A DNA stretch of 64,000 bases from RFSX01 sp965230215. GTDB taxonomy: Bacteria; Bacteroidota; Bacteroidia; Chitinophagales; Saprospiraceae. This document shows, piece after piece, positions 52,154 to 61,575 of this stretch; within the stretch, counting starts at the first letter, position 1, and the number at the start of each line of letters is the position of its first letter. The position numbers and the translations under genes are program-made. The DNA is taken from NCBI GenBank assembly GCA_965230215.1, contig CBDDKN010000001.1:992001-1056000 (forward strand). Reading direction: 5' to 3'. Below the pieces are notes generated by a model. The model did not search any database. It was not told where the DNA came from and saw only the letters and a program-made list of their open reading frames with translations.

Positions 52154-53221
52154 ATGAATGAAATGCACGGTAAAAACGTCTTAATTACAGGAGGAGCAGG
52201 CTTTATTGGCTCGCATCTGGTAAGGTTGTTTGTCAACAAATATCCTGATTACAATATCATCAATCTCGATCTGCTGACCTATGCCGGAAACCTGGCCAAT
52301 ATCAAAGATCTGGAAGGAAAGAACAATTACAGCTTCATCAAAGGCGATATCTGTGATATCGAATTTTTACGGGGCATATTTGATAAGTATGATATTGATA
52401 ATGTCATTCATCTGGCAGCAGAATCGCATGTCGATAGATCTATAACGGATCCGCTTGTCTTCATAAAAACTAACGTATTAGGTACAGCATGCCTCCTTCA
52501 GGTGGCTAAGGAAAAATGGGATTTCCAAAACAATCAGCACAGATTCCACCATGTATCTACCGATGAGGTATATGGCTCACTTGGAGATAGTGGACTGTTT
52601 ACTGAATCAACAGCATATGATCCCAGGAGTCCTTATTCTGCTTCCAAAGCAAGCAGCGATCATCTTGTCAGAGCCTGGTACCACACTTACGGATTCCCAG
52701 CTGTTCTTACCAACTGTTCAAACAATTACGGACCATATCAATTCCCGGAGAAGCTGATACCACTTTTTATCAACAACATCCTGAATGGAAAAGCACTTCC
52801 TGTATATGGCAAGGGTGTGAATGTTCGCGATTGGCTCTATGTTGAAGATCACGCCAAGGCATTGGATATCATATTTCACAAGGGTTCAAATGGCGAAACC
52901 TATAATATCGGAGGTGATAATGAATGGACCAATATAGACTTGACCAAACTGTTGATTAAGTTGATGGATAAAAAACTTGGTAATAGTGAAGGACATTCCC
53001 TGGATCTCATAAACTTCGTGGAAGATAGAAAAGGTCATGATCTGCGCTACGCTATCGATGCCAGTAAAATAAAAACTGAACTCGATTGGAAACCCGAATT
53101 GACATTCGAAAAAGGTCTCCAGTTGACTATAGATTGGTATATGGAGAACAAGGAATGGCTCGATAATGTAACATCCGGAAGTTATATGGAGTATTATCAT
53201 AAACAGTACCTTAGCCACTAA
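52154..53221 (+). CDS. rfbB: dTDP-glucose 4,6-dehydratase
   Basis: The 355-residue extended SDR makes dTDP-4-keto-6-deoxyglucose. It has NVLITGGAGFIGSHLVRLF, HLAAESHVDRSI, the HHVSTDEVYGSLGD block with the catalytic Asp-Glu pair, Y-x3-K in RSPYSASKASSDHL, and NCSNNYGPYQFPEKLIPL. TACCTTTA (52139-52146), close to TAnnTTTG, lies immediately upstream. Its TAA overlaps the ATG of rfbC by one base. rfbB, rfbC and rfbA are contiguous; rfbD, which makes dTDP-rhamnose, is absent from the window. Confidence 0.96.
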   Translation: MNEMHGKNVLITGGAGFIGSHLVRLFVNKYPDYNIINLDLLTYAGNLANIKDLEGKNNYSFIKGDICDIEFLRGIFDKYDIDNVIHLAAESHVDRSITDPLVFIKTNVLGTACLLQVAKEKWDFQNNQHRFHHVSTDEVYGSLGDSGLFTESTAYDPRSPYSASKASSDHLVRAWYHTYGFPAVLTNCSNNYGPYQFPEKLIPLFINNILNGKALPVYGKGVNVRDWLYVEDHAKALDIIFHKGSNGETYNIGGDNEWTNIDLTKLLIKLMDKKLGNSEGHSLDLINFVEDRKGHDLRYAIDASKIKTELDWKPELTFEKGLQLTIDWYMENKEWLDNVTSGSYMEYYHKQYLSH

Positions 53222-53781
53222 TGCAAATTCAGGCAAGTTCTATAAAAGATGTGTTCACAATCGAACCGCGAGTCTTTGAAGATGATCGCGGCTACTTTTT
53301 TGAATCATTCAATGAGGCCCTTTTCTCTGAAATAACAGGGATCGATACAAGATTTATTCAAGACAATGAATCTTACTCATCTAAAGGGGTATTACGCGGC
53401 CTTCATTTTCAAAAACCACCATTCGCACAGAGTAAATTGGTACGTGCAAGTTATGGAGAGATCATTGACGTTGTCGTTGATCTAAGAAAGTCAAGTCCAA
53501 GCTATGGCCAGTGGGAACGTTTTATCCTAAGTGGCACCAATAAAAGACAATTATTTGTTCCAAAGGGTTTCGCCCATGGATTTATTGTAACCAGTGAAGC
53601 GGCTATTGTCAATTACAAAGTAGATGCACCATATACACCGGAAAGTGATTCTGGTATTTACGCTTTTGACAAAACACTTGATATAGATTGGCAAATACTT
53701 CCGGATCAAGCTTTGTTATCAAACAAGGACAAAGCGCTTCCATTGTTTGAAGAAGTAGACAAGCTTCTTATTTTTGACTAA
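53221..53781 (+). CDS. rfbC: dTDP-4-dehydrorhamnose 3,5-epimerase
   Basis: The 186-residue cupin epimerase has PRVFEDDRGYFFESFN at the N-terminus, FIQDNESYSSKGVLRGLHFQKPPFAQSKLVR with the active-site His and the substrate-binding RGLH, and GFAHGFIVTSEAAIVNYKVD with the catalytic region near Tyr. Length is typical for RmlC. It starts at ATG 53221 sharing a base with the rfbB stop and is 11 bp before rfbA. Confidence 0.95.
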   Translation: MQIQASSIKDVFTIEPRVFEDDRGYFFESFNEALFSEITGIDTRFIQDNESYSSKGVLRGLHFQKPPFAQSKLVRASYGEIIDVVVDLRKSSPSYGQWERFILSGTNKRQLFVPKGFAHGFIVTSEAAIVNYKVDAPYTPESDSGIYAFDKTLDIDWQILPDQALLSNKDKALPLFEEVDKLLIFD

Positions 53782-53792
53782 ACGAAATTAAA

Positions 53793-54656
53793 ATGAAAGG
53801 AATCATACTGGCAGGCGGATCAGGAACCCGGCTATACCCTATTACAAAAGCCATATCCAAGCAATTGATGCCTATATATGATAAACCTATGATTTACTAC
53901 CCTCTCTCTATTTTGATGCTTGCCGGCATTCGAGAGGTGCTTATCATTACAACACCTGAAGACAGTGCTTCATTTCAAAGGCTCTTGGGTGACGGGCAAC
54001 ACCTTGGTTGTCAATTCCAATATGCCGTTCAGGAAAAACCAAACGGTCTTGCTCAAGCATTTGTCATTGGCGCTGATTTTATTGGCGATGATCCTTGTGC
54101 TCTTATTCTTGGTGATAACATTTTCTATGGAACAGGTCTTACCAGTCAATTGGTAGAAAGCGCCAATCTTCAAAAAGGCGCCAAGGTATTTGCTTATAAA
54201 GTGCATGATCCTGAAAGATATGGTGTGGTTGAGTTTGATCAGAACAACAAGGTTTTATCACTTGAAGAAAAGCCCAAAGAGCCTAAATCCAATTACGCAG
54301 TACCGGGCCTTTACTTTTATGATAATAAGGTTGTTCAATATGCTAAGGATTTAAAACCATCACCAAGAGGAGAATATGAAATCACTGACCTCAATAAGAA
54401 ATACCTCGAAGAGCAAGCCCTTCATGTTTCTATTATGAACAGGGGAACCGCCTGGCTGGATACGGGAACCTTTGAATCACTGGCATCAGCTTCAGAATTC
54501 ATTCGTGTGATAGAACAGCGGCAGGCTCATAAGATCGGCTGTATCGAGGAGGTGGCTTATCGCAAAGGCTTTATTTCATTGGCTCAACTTGAAGAGCTGG
54601 CCAAACCATTGTTGAAAAGCGGATATGGTCAGTATCTAATGTCGATTGATAATTAA
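53793..54656 (+). CDS. rfbA: Glucose-1-phosphate thymidylyltransferase
   Basis: The 287-residue nucleotidyltransferase begins GIILAGGSGTRLYPITKAISKQL, the dTTP/Mg signature, and has MIYYPLSILMLAGI, ALILGDNIFYG with the metal-binding Asp, EEKPKEPKSNYAVPGLYFYDN, and RGTAWLDTGTFESL. It forms dTDP-glucose, the substrate of RfbB, so the order here is rfbB-rfbC-rfbA. The stop overlaps the convergent ligase gene by 4 nt. Confidence 0.96.
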   Translation: MKGIILAGGSGTRLYPITKAISKQLMPIYDKPMIYYPLSILMLAGIREVLIITTPEDSASFQRLLGDGQHLGCQFQYAVQEKPNGLAQAFVIGADFIGDDPCALILGDNIFYGTGLTSQLVESANLQKGAKVFAYKVHDPERYGVVEFDQNNKVLSLEEKPKEPKSNYAVPGLYFYDNKVVQYAKDLKPSPRGEYEITDLNKKYLEEQALHVSIMNRGTAWLDTGTFESLASASEFIRVIEQRQAHKIGCIEEVAYRKGFISLAQLEELAKPLLKSGYGQYLMSIDN

Positions 54657-56485
54657 TCCAGCTGCAGCAAGCCATCTGACAGAACAAATTGACGTATCTC
54701 TTCAAGCTTATCAAGCCTTCTTTCATACTGTGAACGCATTCCAGGTGCGCGCTCAATTCGTTTGTTGAAGTAAGCTTCTAATGAACGATCCCGCTTCTTA
54801 AATGATTCCATCATTTGCAATTGAGCTTTCCCAGTCTTAAAAACATCTCTTCTTATCTTGAGATAGTCCAGGGGATAATATGATTTATGCACCTTATTCA
54901 TTTGTTCAATTATCATATCAGCTTCTTTATAATATCCCTCATCCTGCATGAAGATCACTATCCAAAACAACTTTCTGACATCATATCTGTGTTGCTCATA
55001 TTCCTTTAAAAACAAATTATGAGCCAGTGAAACATCTTTATTGCGCATAAATCTGGCTGTTCTATAATTCAGTCTTGGTACATACAAATGAAATTTTTGC
55101 GCAAAACGATTATTATCTACAAAGTGATCAACTTTCTCTTCATTGGTTAAAGTGTCAAATGAAGGCCTGTACAGTGTTTTGTGATAAGTATGATAAGACA
55201 GACACATATAGATAGCAATCAAGACCGCAATCAGCACAACAATCAAGTTAATACTCGAAGACCAACTGGTCTTATTCCCAGTAGTCATACAGGTCCCAAG
55301 AAATAGGAATATAAGAAATTGAATATTGCTGTTATGGTATAAAAAACTGTAACTGCTTTCGTATAAACTCGAAGACAAGAGGTAGAAAGCCAGTGCAATG
55401 AATACCCTTGTAGTCCAATCGGTCTTCTTGGCTATCAACAGCTTACCACATTGTAGGAGAAAAATAAAAAACAGGGATATGCCAACCAATCCCAACTCTA
55501 CCAAGATCTTTAATAATTTGGTGTGTGCTCCATAGAATGACGGCATGAGAACATCTCTTAATTTCTTAAAATCATCGAGACCGTAATCATACACAGCAGC
55601 ATAATAGTTTCCTGCTCCCGCTCCCAATATATAATGATCCATGAAGGCCAATAAAGATTTCTCAGCCATCACCAATCTTAAGTTTGAGAGATTAACCTTG
55701 TCTCTAAAGATGTATATGTTAACCATAACTATAATCAGTGTCGCTATCACTGAAGAAGTGAGAATTAGAGGTCGTCTGACCTGCTTCATCAAGTTGGGCC
55801 ATCTCTGGCTCATATGATTTCTTAGAAAACCAAAGTTGAAAACAAGCGCTATCAGTATAGCCAGCATCATCGCCCCCTTTGCACGACAGACAAATCCAAC
55901 CCATAAGCAAATAAAGCATATCAGAATATTGTAACTAAACTGCTTCAAGTCTTTGCAAAAAGAAAGCGAAAACAGGCTCAAAAACAAAAGATACTGAACC
56001 AGATAATTCTTGTGTACGCCCAGGTATAAGGAATTCAAACTATCAGGAATGAGGTAATGACTAATCAGGATTGTCAAGGTGAGAACAACAAACAATCCCA
56101 GCATTATATTTTTAAAATAAGAATGCCTGACCCACGAATCTCCAAGCCATGCGCCAAGATACATGACTACAAAACACTGCAACCATATTGCAGAATCCCA
56201 AAATGCAGCCGTTACATTATCTGTCCATATGCTACTAAGCAGAGAGTATACACAAAAGATGAAGAAAGCAATCAGAGGTCCTTTGCTTTCGATTGACTTG
56301 GCTATCATCTCTTTGGATATTAACCACATAAAAGCGGATATACTTGACAGTGCGATAATACCAAACTTATACCCCGGATCAATATCAAACCAATGTCCAG
56401 GGAAATACAATAACACCCCACCAAGGATAAACAATAGAGGAAGAATCAGCAAAATGGAGCTAAACCTTAGCGAACCGCTTGGCAT
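54653..56485 (-). CDS. O-antigen ligase/polymerase family membrane protein
   Basis: The 610-residue protein has about eleven TM helices in the first 425 residues. A periplasmic loop near residues 285-325 (DHYILGAGAGNYYAAVYDYGLDDFKKLRD) ends in FYGAHTKLLKILVELGLVG, the H-N/T-x-x-L/W-x-x-x-x-x-E-x-G pattern of the Wzy_C/WaaL family. The last 180 residues are soluble and helical, with a TPR-like stretch. It would polymerise or ligate glycans at the periplasmic face. Its ATG overlaps the stop of the initiating sugar transferase by one base (TGATG), so the two genes are coupled. Confidence 0.82.
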   Translation of the reverse strand: MPSGSLRFSSILLILPLLFILGGVLLYFPGHWFDIDPGYKFGIIALSSISAFMWLISKEMIAKSIESKGPLIAFFIFCVYSLLSSIWTDNVTAAFWDSAIWLQCFVVMYLGAWLGDSWVRHSYFKNIMLGLFVVLTLTILISHYLIPDSLNSLYLGVHKNYLVQYLLFLSLFSLSFCKDLKQFSYNILICFICLWVGFVCRAKGAMMLAILIALVFNFGFLRNHMSQRWPNLMKQVRRPLILTSSVIATLIIVMVNIYIFRDKVNLSNLRLVMAEKSLLAFMDHYILGAGAGNYYAAVYDYGLDDFKKLRDVLMPSFYGAHTKLLKILVELGLVGISLFFIFLLQCGKLLIAKKTDWTTRVFIALAFYLLSSSLYESSYSFLYHNSNIQFLIFLFLGTCMTTGNKTSWSSSINLIVVLIAVLIAIYMCLSYHTYHKTLYRPSFDTLTNEEKVDHFVDNNRFAQKFHLYVPRLNYRTARFMRNKDVSLAHNLFLKEYEQHRYDVRKLFWIVIFMQDEGYYKEADMIIEQMNKVHKSYYPLDYLKIRRDVFKTGKAQLQMMESFKKRDRSLEAYFNKRIERAPGMRSQYERRLDKLEEIRQFVLSDGLLQLD

Positions 56486-57174
56486 CAGTTTCTATTGAAT
56501 GCGGTTTTGAATAAGAGTTTAAGGTCTAATTGGAAAGAACAGGATGCAACGTATTCAAGATCAAAGGCTATTCTAGTTTCAGAAGGCAGATCATGTCTGT
56601 TAGCTTGCGTTTGCCACAAGCCTGTGAGTCCCGCCGGTGCTTCAAATCTTTGCTCGTAACCAGCCCTGATGATCCTCTTTGCCTCATAAATAGGTAAGGG
56701 GCGATTTCCTACCAAAGACATATGACCTAAAATGATATTGAATAACTGTGGAAGCTCATCAAGATTTAATTTTCGTAAAAACCTGCCAAAAGGTGTGACG
56801 CGAGGGTCTCTTTTCAATTTCCAGAAGATCTCTTCCTCGTTTTCACCATAGATATTCAAATGACTGTACTTTTCCAGAAGCTTATCAGAATTAAGATACA
56901 TCGTCCGGAATTTGATCATATTAAAGATGCGCTTATCCTTTCCCATTCGTTTTGAGAAATAGAATACAGGACCTTTAGAAGTCAGGACTATAATCAATGC
57001 AATGAACACAAGGAAAGGTAATAAAACGAAGGTTAAAGCGAGAGAAGCCAATAGGTCTAGTGGCCTCTTTAATGCCAGATATAACTCTCTGGATTGAGGT
57101 ATACTTACAGACGGAACCGATCCTGTCTGAAATAGTAGTATTTCAGATTGGTTTTTAATGTCTCTCAGGTTAAT
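56485..57174 (-). CDS. WcaJ/WbaP-like initiating sugar-1-phosphate transferase, without standard start codon
   Basis: This is a bacterial sugar transferase (PF02397 type) that loads the first sugar-phosphate on undecaprenyl phosphate. The catalytic block is KFRTMYLNSDKLL, LRKLNLDELPQLFNIILGHMSLVGNRPLP and APAGLTGLWQTQANR. The family-defining N-terminal KRPLDLLASLALTFVLLPF starts upstream of the TTG at 57051 that an ORF finder picks. In that frame no ATG, GTG or TTG exists before the stop at 57175. ATT (57174) or CTG (57168 or 57078) are the only options, giving up to 229 residues. A promoter-like element lies just upstream. Confidence 0.8.
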   Translation of the reverse strand: MNLRDIKNQSEILLFQTGSVPSVSIPQSRELYLALKRPLDLLASLALTFVLLPFLVFIALIIVLTSKGPVFYFSKRMGKDKRIFNMIKFRTMYLNSDKLLEKYSHLNIYGENEEEIFWKLKRDPRVTPFGRFLRKLNLDELPQLFNIILGHMSLVGNRPLPIYEAKRIIRAGYEQRFEAPAGLTGLWQTQANRHDLPSETRIAFDLEYVASCSFQLDLKLLFKTAFNRN

Positions 57175-57181
57175 TTATACG

Positions 57182-57213
57182 TAAATATATGAATTAAGTG
57201 TTCTGTAAAACAA
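57182..57213 (-). promoter_or_regulatory. Predicted promoter of the sugar transferase-ligase operon
   Basis: TTG (57211-57213) lies 21 nt before TATATTTA (57182-57189) on the minus strand, one base off TAnnTTTG. Transcription would begin close to 57175, leaving almost no leader before the ATT at 57174. Confidence 0.4.
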
Positions 57214-57345
57214 GCGCTTAACTCAATTTATACCCTATGAGATCAAAAAAGATACCACAATCAATAATGACCCGGATTTGCCAATCTCCTCAAAATCATA
57301 TCTTTATGAATTATTAATCCAGATCATCAACTAATCAGGCCCTAA

Positions 57346-58215
57346 TTGCGTCATAGCTGCTGCATAATTATTATCAATTATAACTCTGAAAAACACTCTG
57401 TTTCCCTGCTCAGACAGTTGGATGCATTGATTGATGAAAGCATAGAAGTTATTCTTATTGATAACGCCTCTAGCAATTTTAACGCATCTGTATTTAAAGA
57501 AGCCTGTTCCCAGGTGAAAGTCATTGCGCTTGAAAAAAACCTTGGCTTCGCTGCAGCCAATAATATTGCCAGCAAAGAGACCGAGGCAGATTTCTTGCTG
57601 TTTCTCAATGATGATATTGTGCTTCTTGATAATCCTATTCCAGCATTGATAGAGTCATATGGCAAATTAGATGATACGGGGGCCCTATGCCCCATAATTA
57701 GATCCATCCCAGGAGATACCACACATCCACCCATACAGTATGCTGGCAGTACTAAAGTCAACAGATTCACCGGTAGGAATACAATCATTGAAACTTTGCC
57801 TTCGAATACAACGGATGTATATTACACCCATAATATGCATGGTGCAGCCGTCCTTATCAAAAGAGAATTATTCATTCGCTTAGGAGGATTTTCGGAAGAT
57901 TACTTTCTATATTATGAAGAAGTTGACCTCTCCGAGAAAATAAATAAGTCAAAAATGCGTGTTGTGGTAAATCCAAATATTGTTGTCCTGCATCATGGCT
58001 CTGCAACCATAGGACACCGAAGTCTAACGCAAAGCTATTATCTCAATAGAGGTCGAATAATATTTATGCGCAAATGGGGCTCTCCCCTATTCTTCCTGTA
58101 TATGATACCTTGGATAGCCAGCGGATTGATAAGACAAACTATTCAGGGAGGGTTCAAGGCGTCAGCCAATTTCATGAGGGCAATAATAAGCGGCCTGGCG
58201 GCAAGTATATCTTAA
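57346..58215 (+). CDS. Family 2 glycosyltransferase (rhamnosyltransferase-like)
   Basis: The 289-residue GT-A enzyme has CCIIIINYNSEKHSVSLLRQL, VILIDNASSNFN, KNLGFAAANNIASKETEADFLLFLNDDIVL with the metal-binding DD, and a late DYFLYYEEVDLSEKI catalytic segment. These are typical of the GT2 subgroup that adds rhamnose or galactofuranose. The C-terminal 60 residues contain a hydrophobic membrane-associating stretch (LFFLYMIPWIASGLI). With rfbBCA nearby, dTDP-rhamnose is a possible donor (inference). TTG start at 57346. It ends 1 bp before a convergent sulfotransferase gene. Confidence 0.86.
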   Translation: MRHSCCIIIINYNSEKHSVSLLRQLDALIDESIEVILIDNASSNFNASVFKEACSQVKVIALEKNLGFAAANNIASKETEADFLLFLNDDIVLLDNPIPALIESYGKLDDTGALCPIIRSIPGDTTHPPIQYAGSTKVNRFTGRNTIIETLPSNTTDVYYTHNMHGAAVLIKRELFIRLGGFSEDYFLYYEEVDLSEKINKSKMRVVVNPNIVVLHHGSATIGHRSLTQSYYLNRGRIIFMRKWGSPLFFLYMIPWIASGLIRQTIQGGFKASANFMRAIISGLAASIS

Positions 58216-58216
58216 C

Positions 58217-59131
58217 TTATTTACCAAAACCCCAAATGTTCAACAAATCCTTATTGAGCAAAGTCGCACATTTCTCAACGTCATTCTGGTAAAGCCGCTT
58301 TAGTCTTTCGCGCGTATTGGGATTCATTGATTTTTTCTCAAGATTGACCTTTTTAATACTATTGAACAGTTTCTCACGCTTCTGTTTATTCGCTGTAATT
58401 CTTACCAGTGGACGTACAAATCTCCTCAGCGGTGAATCAGGATTCATCATTTGACGATCTAGCCACGGCCATCTGATTTTGCCCGATTCATTGAATCGAC
58501 TGTTCATTTCCATTGAAGCTTCGTATTCAACATCCAGAAATCGACAAATATTCTGAAGTTCTTTCTTTTGATGGCTTGCCAGCTCTTCTGTCAACAGGAC
58601 ATGAACATTTGTAAAGCGCCTAAAGTAAGCATCAAGCTTTTCGTAGTAAAACCCTCCAGATTTATAATAATATAAGGAGTCCCAATTGTCCTCTTGCCGC
58701 AATTGTTCTGCCTCTAAGGCCTCTTCAAAGCTGAGGTTTTCACGATCGTCTCTCAGCATATGCATATAAGCAGAATAAGCCCTGTCAACAGGATTACGCA
58801 GTATGATAATGATGTCAATATCTCCAAATCGTTCAAAGATGGTTTCAGAGGCCTGCTCGGCATAATAGAATAGCTCGGAACTGTTCTCCCCTACACGCTT
58901 CTCTTCTCGATTCGCGAACAAATCAAGATAAGCGTCTTCATCTTTTATAATCCAGGAATCTACATCTTCAGCTCCCGGACCATTCTGCGGATAGTCTATG
59001 AACAAGCTTGAAATAAACTTGGGTTCAAAATCATGCTTTATATAAATCTGACTATTATACGATAGATACTTTGACAGTGATGTAGAACCACATTTCAGAT
59101 GTCCGACCAATATGAAATCTGGATTCCTCAT
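58217..59131 (-). CDS. PAPS-dependent sulfotransferase
   Basis: The 304-residue enzyme has the 5'-phosphosulfate loop in FILVGHLKCGSTSLSKYLS (residues 6-24), and the 3'-phosphate segment IIIILRNPVDRAYSAYMHML around residue 108. An internal YYKSGGFYYEKLDAYF follows, matching the carbohydrate sulfotransferase pattern. It is 4 bp downstream of an SGNH gene and part of a minus-strand set (MBOAT, SGNH, sulfotransferase) that decorates a glycan. No PAPS-synthesis genes are in the window. It is unlike the coiled-coil sulfotransferase at 35279. Confidence 0.88.
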   Translation of the reverse strand: MRNPDFILVGHLKCGSTSLSKYLSYNSQIYIKHDFEPKFISSLFIDYPQNGPGAEDVDSWIIKDEDAYLDLFANREEKRVGENSSELFYYAEQASETIFERFGDIDIIIILRNPVDRAYSAYMHMLRDDRENLSFEEALEAEQLRQEDNWDSLYYYKSGGFYYEKLDAYFRRFTNVHVLLTEELASHQKKELQNICRFLDVEYEASMEMNSRFNESGKIRWPWLDRQMMNPDSPLRRFVRPLVRITANKQKREKLFNSIKKVNLEKKSMNPNTRERLKRLYQNDVEKCATLLNKDLLNIWGFGK

Positions 59132-59135
59132 CGGA

Positions 59136-60080
59136 TCATTTTAGATAGGGTTCAAGATCGGCAGCCAGTTGTCTGCTGAATGTTTCGGCACCTCTTTTAT
59201 TCAAGTGCAGATTATCAAAAAAGTATTTTGTATCCTGACATATCGGATTATCTGAGTAATCAATGAAAGGTATGTTATACGCTTCGGATATTCTCCTGAA
59301 ATTGGCCATAATCTCCTTGCGGTTCCAGACTTGTTTCTGATGAAGATGGAACTCGGGTGAGTATATCATAATTACCTGGATACCTTCTTCTTCACATTCT
59401 GTCAGAAATGCTTCAAACATATCAACCACTTCATCGATTTGTGGAATTCCATAAGGAGTCCGCTTATCATCTTCTTTTATCTCCAGTTCCTTTTCAGGAT
59501 TGTATTTGAATCCTTTTGTTCTTCTTTTGGGAAACTCTTTACTATTCCAATGCTTGGCAATCACACTCAAGGCTTGCCTTCTTTCATGATATCTGAGCAA
59601 TGGGACATAAAAGTCGGTCCAATGAAAGCCGTTGAATGTCAGCATTACCGGCATGAGCTCCCTGTACTTCAACATAAAAGGAAGAAACTGATCACGCAGA
59701 TATAAGTTCGGTCGCTTGCGTAAAGTGAAACAATCGAGAGAATATATAATATACTCAGGTTTCCTGTTGTATCGCATTAACAATTGGTGCCTAAGATTCT
59801 GAATGTCAAAATTATGACCATCCACGCCAAAGTTATACGCCGTAAGGCCAAGCTCTTCCTCTATGATCGCAGGATCTACATGGTGCCACGCTCTCGAAGA
59901 ACCGTAGATATACAAGTCTGCATCGATCTCTCCTTCTATCACATTATTCCAGGCGGCGGTTTCACCGAAGGCATGCCATGTGTTTATGGACAGCTTTTCA
60001 GAAATTACAAGATCAAGAGGCAGAAACAACAGTATTGCGAAAAGAGAAAAGATCGATATTTTAATTAAGAACTTTTTCAT
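59136..60080 (-). CDS. SGNH-hydrolase-like protein, MBOAT partner
   Basis: The 314-residue protein has one N-terminal TM/signal anchor (residues 5-27). An SGNH-type fold follows: block I LYIYGSSRAWHHVDP with the nucleophile Ser (about residue 61), block II YNFGVDGHN, and block V DNLHLNKRGAETF with the D-x-x-H pair. It lies 6 bp after an MBOAT acyltransferase gene on the same strand. Such periplasmic SGNH proteins work with MBOAT proteins (AlgI/AlgX, DltB/DltD style) to O-acylate exported polysaccharide. The acceptor is unknown. Confidence 0.83.
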   Translation of the reverse strand: MKKFLIKISIFSLFAILLFLPLDLVISEKLSINTWHAFGETAAWNNVIEGEIDADLYIYGSSRAWHHVDPAIIEEELGLTAYNFGVDGHNFDIQNLRHQLLMRYNRKPEYIIYSLDCFTLRKRPNLYLRDQFLPFMLKYRELMPVMLTFNGFHWTDFYVPLLRYHERRQALSVIAKHWNSKEFPKRRTKGFKYNPEKELEIKEDDKRTPYGIPQIDEVVDMFEAFLTECEEEGIQVIMIYSPEFHLHQKQVWNRKEIMANFRRISEAYNIPFIDYSDNPICQDTKYFFDNLHLNKRGAETFSRQLAADLEPYLK

Positions 60081-60086
60081 GGCCTA

Positions 60087-61526
60087 TTAAAACTGAAAAT
60101 AAATAAAATTCTGCCCTGGTGCACCATACAGAATAATGCTTAGCAATACAACCAAATAAAATATCCAGCGCAAATATATCGGCAGTTTCGTTTCCATGTT
60201 TTCCAGCGCAAATAATTGCCTTCTCCCCAACCACTCGACTATTAACATCACAAGCAATACAACAAGCGTCAGCATCTCTGGTTTTTTATCTGGAACCGAA
60301 ATCAAGGACACATCCAGCATAATTGAAAAATACTCTAACGCATCACTTATGGTTTCTGACCTGAAGAATATCCATGTCATACTGATTGTGACAAAACAAA
60401 CTAGCATAGAAAAGATATTCTTAATTGCTGAAACTATATTTGGCATTTCAACAACGTCCAGATTGTGTCTATTTCTTCCCAATACAATGAGAGGTATAAA
60501 CAAAAGTGCATTCAAGCCTCCCCAGGCTATAAATGTCCAATTAGCACCATGCCAGAACCCACTGACCAAAAATATGATGAACACATTCCGTATCACTTTC
60601 CATTTTGACCCCCTGCTTCCACCCAAAGGGATATATACATAATCCCTGAACCATGTAGTCAGTGAGATATGCCACCTCCGCCAGAATTCAGCAATATCTC
60701 TGGAAAAATAGGGATAGGCAAAATTCTGCCTCAGCTTGATACCGAATAGCCTGGCTGAACCGATGGCGATATCTGAGTAACCTGAGAAATCCCCATAAAT
60801 CTGGAAAGAAAACAAAATGGCTGCAAGCAATAGTGCACTGGCACTGTAATCCTGATAATCAGCAAATACCATATTGACGTAAATCGCGCAGTTATCGGCT
60901 ATGACGATCTTTTTAAACAGACCCCACAAAATCTGTCGCATGGCCTTAGAACCTTCAGTGCTTGAAAAACTTTTTTGTTTATCAAACTGCGGTAATAAAC
61001 TTTGAGGTCTTTCAATAGGGCCTGCCACCAGCTGTGGAAAAAATGAGACATAGGTCAAATAATTAATCAGATTTCTCTGTGCATTGAACCGCTTATGATA
61101 TATCTCCAAAGTGTAACTCAAAGTCTGGAAAGTATAAAAGCTTATGCCAACGGGAAGGACAATATTCAAACTGCGGGACTGCAACTCTATGCCCATCATT
61201 GCAAAAGCGTCTATAAAGCTATCAACAAAAAAATTGAAGTATTTGAATACGAAGAGCAATCCAATATTAGCTATAAGACTTATCCAAAGCAATGCTTTTC
61301 TCCTTCGGTCATCGGTGGTTTCTTGCATGCGAAGTGCAACAAAGTAATCCACGAATGAACTGAATACAATCAGTGATAAAAAACGCCAGTCCCACCATGC
61401 ATAAAAGACATAGCTAGCAACAAGCAATACCAGATTTTTTAAAAGAAGCCTATCTTTAGGTAGGATCCAATAGATAGCAAATACTATCGGTAGAAATATG
61501 GCATATATTATTGAATCAAAACTCAT
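60087..61526 (-). CDS. MBOAT-family O-acyltransferase (AlgI/DltB-like)
   Basis: The 479-residue inner-membrane protein has about eleven TM helices. Hallmarks are LPVGISFYTFQTLSYTLEIY, the VAGPIERPQSLLPQ segment, FQIYGDFSGYSDIAIGSARLFG, FWRRWHISLTTWFRDYVYIPLGG, and the catalytic His in SGFWHGANWTF. It brings acyl groups across the membrane for O-acetylation of a glycan together with the downstream SGNH protein. It reads divergently from the second SGNH/MBOAT module; only ~50 bp separate the likely starts. Confidence 0.93.
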   Translation of the reverse strand: MSFDSIIYAIFLPIVFAIYWILPKDRLLLKNLVLLVASYVFYAWWDWRFLSLIVFSSFVDYFVALRMQETTDDRRRKALLWISLIANIGLLFVFKYFNFFVDSFIDAFAMMGIELQSRSLNIVLPVGISFYTFQTLSYTLEIYHKRFNAQRNLINYLTYVSFFPQLVAGPIERPQSLLPQFDKQKSFSSTEGSKAMRQILWGLFKKIVIADNCAIYVNMVFADYQDYSASALLLAAILFSFQIYGDFSGYSDIAIGSARLFGIKLRQNFAYPYFSRDIAEFWRRWHISLTTWFRDYVYIPLGGSRGSKWKVIRNVFIIFLVSGFWHGANWTFIAWGGLNALLFIPLIVLGRNRHNLDVVEMPNIVSAIKNIFSMLVCFVTISMTWIFFRSETISDALEYFSIMLDVSLISVPDKKPEMLTLVVLLVMLIVEWLGRRQLFALENMETKLPIYLRWIFYLVVLLSIILYGAPGQNFIYFQF

Positions 61527-61575
61527 TACTGCAATTCAGAAATTGAACATATTAAAATTTTCGATAATAAATAAA

